Shown one piece after another: positions 13,025 through 15,126 of a stretch of DNA of 15,126 nt. The translations under genes were made by a program, and so were the position numbers. Under the pieces are notes generated by a model. The model ran no database searches and was not told the DNA's origin. It saw only the letters and a list, made by a program, of their open reading frames with translations. The stretch covers positions 1 through 15,126 of the forward strand of contig DVEE01000505.1 of NCBI GenBank assembly GCA_015295885.1, given 5' to 3'. The stretch's first letter is position 1; every line of letters begins with the position of its first letter. The DNA comes from Leptolyngbyaceae cyanobacterium M65_K2018_010 (GTDB lineage Bacteria > Cyanobacteriota > Cyanobacteriia > Phormidesmidales > Phormidesmidaceae).

Positions 13025-14932
13025 ATGTGTGGTATTGTCGGATACATTGGCACTCGGGCCGCCACCGAAATTTTGATGGAGGGATTGCGGAAGTTGGAGT
13101 ACCGGGGCTACGACTCCGCCGGTATTGCCACCGTCCTGGAGGGCGATCTCCACTGTCTGCGGGCCAAGGGCAAATTACAAAACCTGCAAGATAAGGTAGA
13201 TGGCTTTGATAACCCGGCCCGCCTGGGGATTGGCCATACCCGTTGGGCCACCCACGGTAAACCGGAGGAGTACAATGCCCATCCCCACCGCGATACCCAT
13301 GGGCGGGTGGCCGTGGTGCAGAACGGCATTATCGAAAATTACCGGGAACTGCGAGCCAGCCTCACCGCCCAGGGACATGAGTTTGTGTCGGATACGGATA
13401 CGGAGGTGGTGCCCCATCTGGTGTCTGCCTATCTGGATCAGTTAGGCCAGACCCCAGACACCTACCAGGGGCGATCGCGGCTGCTAGAAGCGACCCGCCT
13501 GGCCTGCCAAGATCTGCAGGGTGCCTTTGCCCTGGCGATTATCTCCGCTGATTTCCCCGATGAGCTGGTGGTGGTGCGTCAGCAGGCCCCGCTGGTGATT
13601 GGCTTTGGCCAGGGGGAATTTTTCTGCGCCTCGGATACGCCGGCCATTGTGCCCTACACTCGCGCTGTGCTGCCCCTGGAAAACGGCGAACTGGCCAGTC
13701 TGACTCCCCTAGGTGTGGAGGTGTACAACTTCGCCGGGGAGCGCCAGCGCAAGCATCCCATCACCCTCAACTGGAACCCCATCATGGTCGAAAAGCAGGG
13801 GTTCAAGCACTTCATGCTGAAGGAAATCTACGAGCAGCCCGGCGTGGTGCGCACGGCCTTAGAAACCTACATCGATAGTGGCTGGACGGCCGACCAAGCC
13901 AGCCAGTCGCCGGTTCGGCTGGAGTTACCCGCCGACCTGCTAGACGGGTTAGAGCATGTGCAAATCGTCGCCTGCGGTACCAGTTGGCACGCCGGATTGG
14001 TGGGTAAGTACCTGATTGAACAACTGGCCGGGCTACCCACCCTGGTGCAGTACGCCTCGGAATTTCGCTACTCCCCCACGCCGTTGATTGCCAACACCCT
14101 CACCATTGGCGTCACCCAATCGGGGGAAACCGCCGATACCCTGGCCGCGCTGGAAATGGAACAGGAACGCCGAGCCGCCCACGCCGATGACCGCTATGGG
14201 CCGCGTCTGTTAGGCATCACCAACCGCCCGGAAAGCTCCCTGGCCCGTCTGGTGCCCCACATTATCGATACCCATGCTGGCATTGAAATTGGGGTGGCGG
14301 CTACCAAAACCTTTACGGCCCAGGTGATGGCCTTTTACTTCCTGGCCCTGGAGCTGGCCTATCGGCGCCAAAGTCTGACGCCCCCAGCGATTGAGACCAT
14401 CCTCAACCAACTGCATCAACTGCCTGCCTACATTGAGCAGGTGCTGGAAAGTCAAGAGCGCTACATTGAGGAACTGGCCCATGACTTTAACGACACCCAG
14501 GACTTTATCTACCTGGGCCGGGGCATCAACTTCCCGATCGCTCTGGAGGGAGCCCTGAAGCTCAAGGAAATTAGCTACATCCACGCCGAGGGCTACCCGG
14601 CGGGGGAAATGAAGCACGGCCCCATTGCCCTGCTGGATGCCAAGGTGCCGGTGGTGGCGATCGCCATGCCCGGCAGCGTCTACGACAAGGTGCTCTCTAA
14701 TGCCCAGGAGGCCAAGGCCCGCGATGCCCAACTGATTGGGGTCGTGCCCATGGACGATGACCACGCCGCCGACATTTTCGACCGGCTGTTGCCGGTGCCG
14801 CCGGTGGATGAACTGCTGTCTCCGATTGTGGCGGTGATTCCCCTACAACTGTTGGCCTACCACATCGCGGCTCGCCGCGGTCTGGATGTGGATCAGCCTC
14901 GCAACTTGGCCAAGAGCGTCACAGTGGAGTAG
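13025..14932 (+). CDS. glmS: Glutamine--fructose-6-phosphate aminotransferase (isomerizing) GlmS
   Basis: GlmS makes glucosamine-6-phosphate from fructose-6-phosphate and glutamine, the first step toward UDP-GlcNAc for peptidoglycan and lipopolysaccharide. The 635-residue cytoplasmic enzyme is complete. Cys2 (MCGIVGYIG) becomes the N-terminal nucleophile of the glutaminase domain (about 2-240), which also shows RGYDSAG (27-33), HTRWATHG (71-78) and QNGIIENY (99-106). Two SIS sugar-isomerase domains follow, with CGTSWHAG (317-324), TQSGETADT (364-372), EGYPAGEMKHGP (522-533) and the C-terminal DQPRNLAKSVTVE that closes the active site. It is about 20 residues longer than the E. coli enzyme, mostly in loops such as 140-155. 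AGGAG seven bases before ATG 13025 fixes the start. No glmS ribozyme is visible upstream, as expected outside Firmicutes. No clear terminator follows. Confidence 0.97.
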   Translation: MCGIVGYIGTRAATEILMEGLRKLEYRGYDSAGIATVLEGDLHCLRAKGKLQNLQDKVDGFDNPARLGIGHTRWATHGKPEEYNAHPHRDTHGRVAVVQNGIIENYRELRASLTAQGHEFVSDTDTEVVPHLVSAYLDQLGQTPDTYQGRSRLLEATRLACQDLQGAFALAIISADFPDELVVVRQQAPLVIGFGQGEFFCASDTPAIVPYTRAVLPLENGELASLTPLGVEVYNFAGERQRKHPITLNWNPIMVEKQGFKHFMLKEIYEQPGVVRTALETYIDSGWTADQASQSPVRLELPADLLDGLEHVQIVACGTSWHAGLVGKYLIEQLAGLPTLVQYASEFRYSPTPLIANTLTIGVTQSGETADTLAALEMEQERRAAHADDRYGPRLLGITNRPESSLARLVPHIIDTHAGIEIGVAATKTFTAQVMAFYFLALELAYRRQSLTPPAIETILNQLHQLPAYIEQVLESQERYIEELAHDFNDTQDFIYLGRGINFPIALEGALKLKEISYIHAEGYPAGEMKHGPIALLDAKVPVVAIAMPGSVYDKVLSNAQEAKARDAQLIGVVPMDDDHAADIFDRLLPVPPVDELLSPIVAVIPLQLLAYHIAARRGLDVDQPRNLAKSVTVE

Positions 14933-15126
14933 GCGGGCAGGGGTCTCCCAACGGAGGCTGAAAAGCGCCAATTAAAGTCCACTCACTTCACCGCCCCCGG
15001 AGCGCAAATGGCACCTGGGGCAGGGTGGAGTATGCACTACTGGAGGGGGTAGAGGGTGGTGGGGTGAAGGGTGGTGGGGTGAAGGGTGGTGGGGTAGAGG
15101 GTGGTGGGGTGATGGGTGGGTAGAAT
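14933..15126. other. Region downstream of glmS, running into a minisatellite
   Basis: The first ~110 bases after glmS contain no gene and no T-tailed hairpin. CTTCACC (14988-14994) is the complement of GGTGAAG in the downstream repeat array, so the two could pair. From about 15042 the sequence becomes the G-rich repeat described separately. Confidence 0.5.
15055..15123 (+). repeat. G-rich minisatellite, 15-bp unit, four copies plus a partial
   Basis: The unit GGTGGTGGGGTGAAG is exact at 15055-15069 and 15070-15084. It is varied at its 3' end at 15085-15099 (TAGAG) and 15100-15114 (TGATG), and partial at 15115-15123. A degenerate half unit (GGGGGTAGAG) precedes it at 15045-15054. Every unit carries a run of four Gs and a run of three at the junction, so the plus strand could form G-quadruplexes. 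In one frame the unit reads GGGVK without stops, but there is no start codon or ribosome site, so I treat it as non-coding. The array may continue past the window edge. Confidence 0.9.

Noticed and set aside
15055..15123. The 15-bp repeats as a CRISPR array
   Set aside because: The units are contiguous with no unique spacers, not palindromic, and no cas gene is near.

Overview
The window looks like chromosomal DNA of a filamentous, GC-rich cyanobacterium of the Leptolyngbya/Halomicronema/Nodosilinea type (the genus is an inference). Three things support this: nine copies of the cyanobacterial HIP1 octamer GCGATCGC, where about 0.2 would be expected by chance; a gene order natF-natG-natH-bgtA as in the Anabaena N-II amino acid transporter; and a cyanobacterial-type RRM protein, Ski2-like helicase and cofG. 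I see no insertion sequence, prophage, CRISPR array or toxin-antitoxin module. It reads as ordinary core genome with a few accessory oddities.

Layout. Bases 1-2048 are all on the minus strand. In transcription order they hold cofG (deazaflavin Fo synthesis), a 76-residue four-cysteine protein, a secreted PPC-domain protein, and a tRNA-Phe(GAA) cut by the window edge. A divergent spacer with a strong hairpin follows. Bases 2330-3466 hold two tandem plus-strand paralogues of about 170 residues, 83% identical and of unknown function, closed by a clear terminator. Bases 3813-8454 are a complete polar amino acid ABC transporter: lipoprotein receptor NatF, permeases NatG and NatH, and ATPase BgtA. 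An intrinsic terminator sits between natF and natG, and bgtA has its own repeat-rich 237-bp leader. Bases 8565-11207 encode a Ski2-like helicase, convergent with a minus-strand RRM gene (11409-11735) that has its own terminator.

Bases 11956-12264 (minus) and 12535-12873 (plus) are two small divergent hypothetical genes around a hairpin-bearing spacer. glmS (13025-14932) makes glucosamine-6-phosphate for cell-wall precursors. The right edge is a G-rich minisatellite of 15-bp units.

How the parts fit: NatFGH plus BgtA form one uptake machine, and expression seems tuned by the intercistronic terminator (much receptor, less permease) and by the separate bgtA leader. The helicase and RRM protein both act on RNA but are convergent, not an operon. 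The least explained elements are the tandem paralogue pair, the four-cysteine small protein next to cofG, the 13-bp triplication that rewrites the CofG tail, and the repeats and hairpins in the natF and bgtA leaders. No clearly new multi-gene system is visible.
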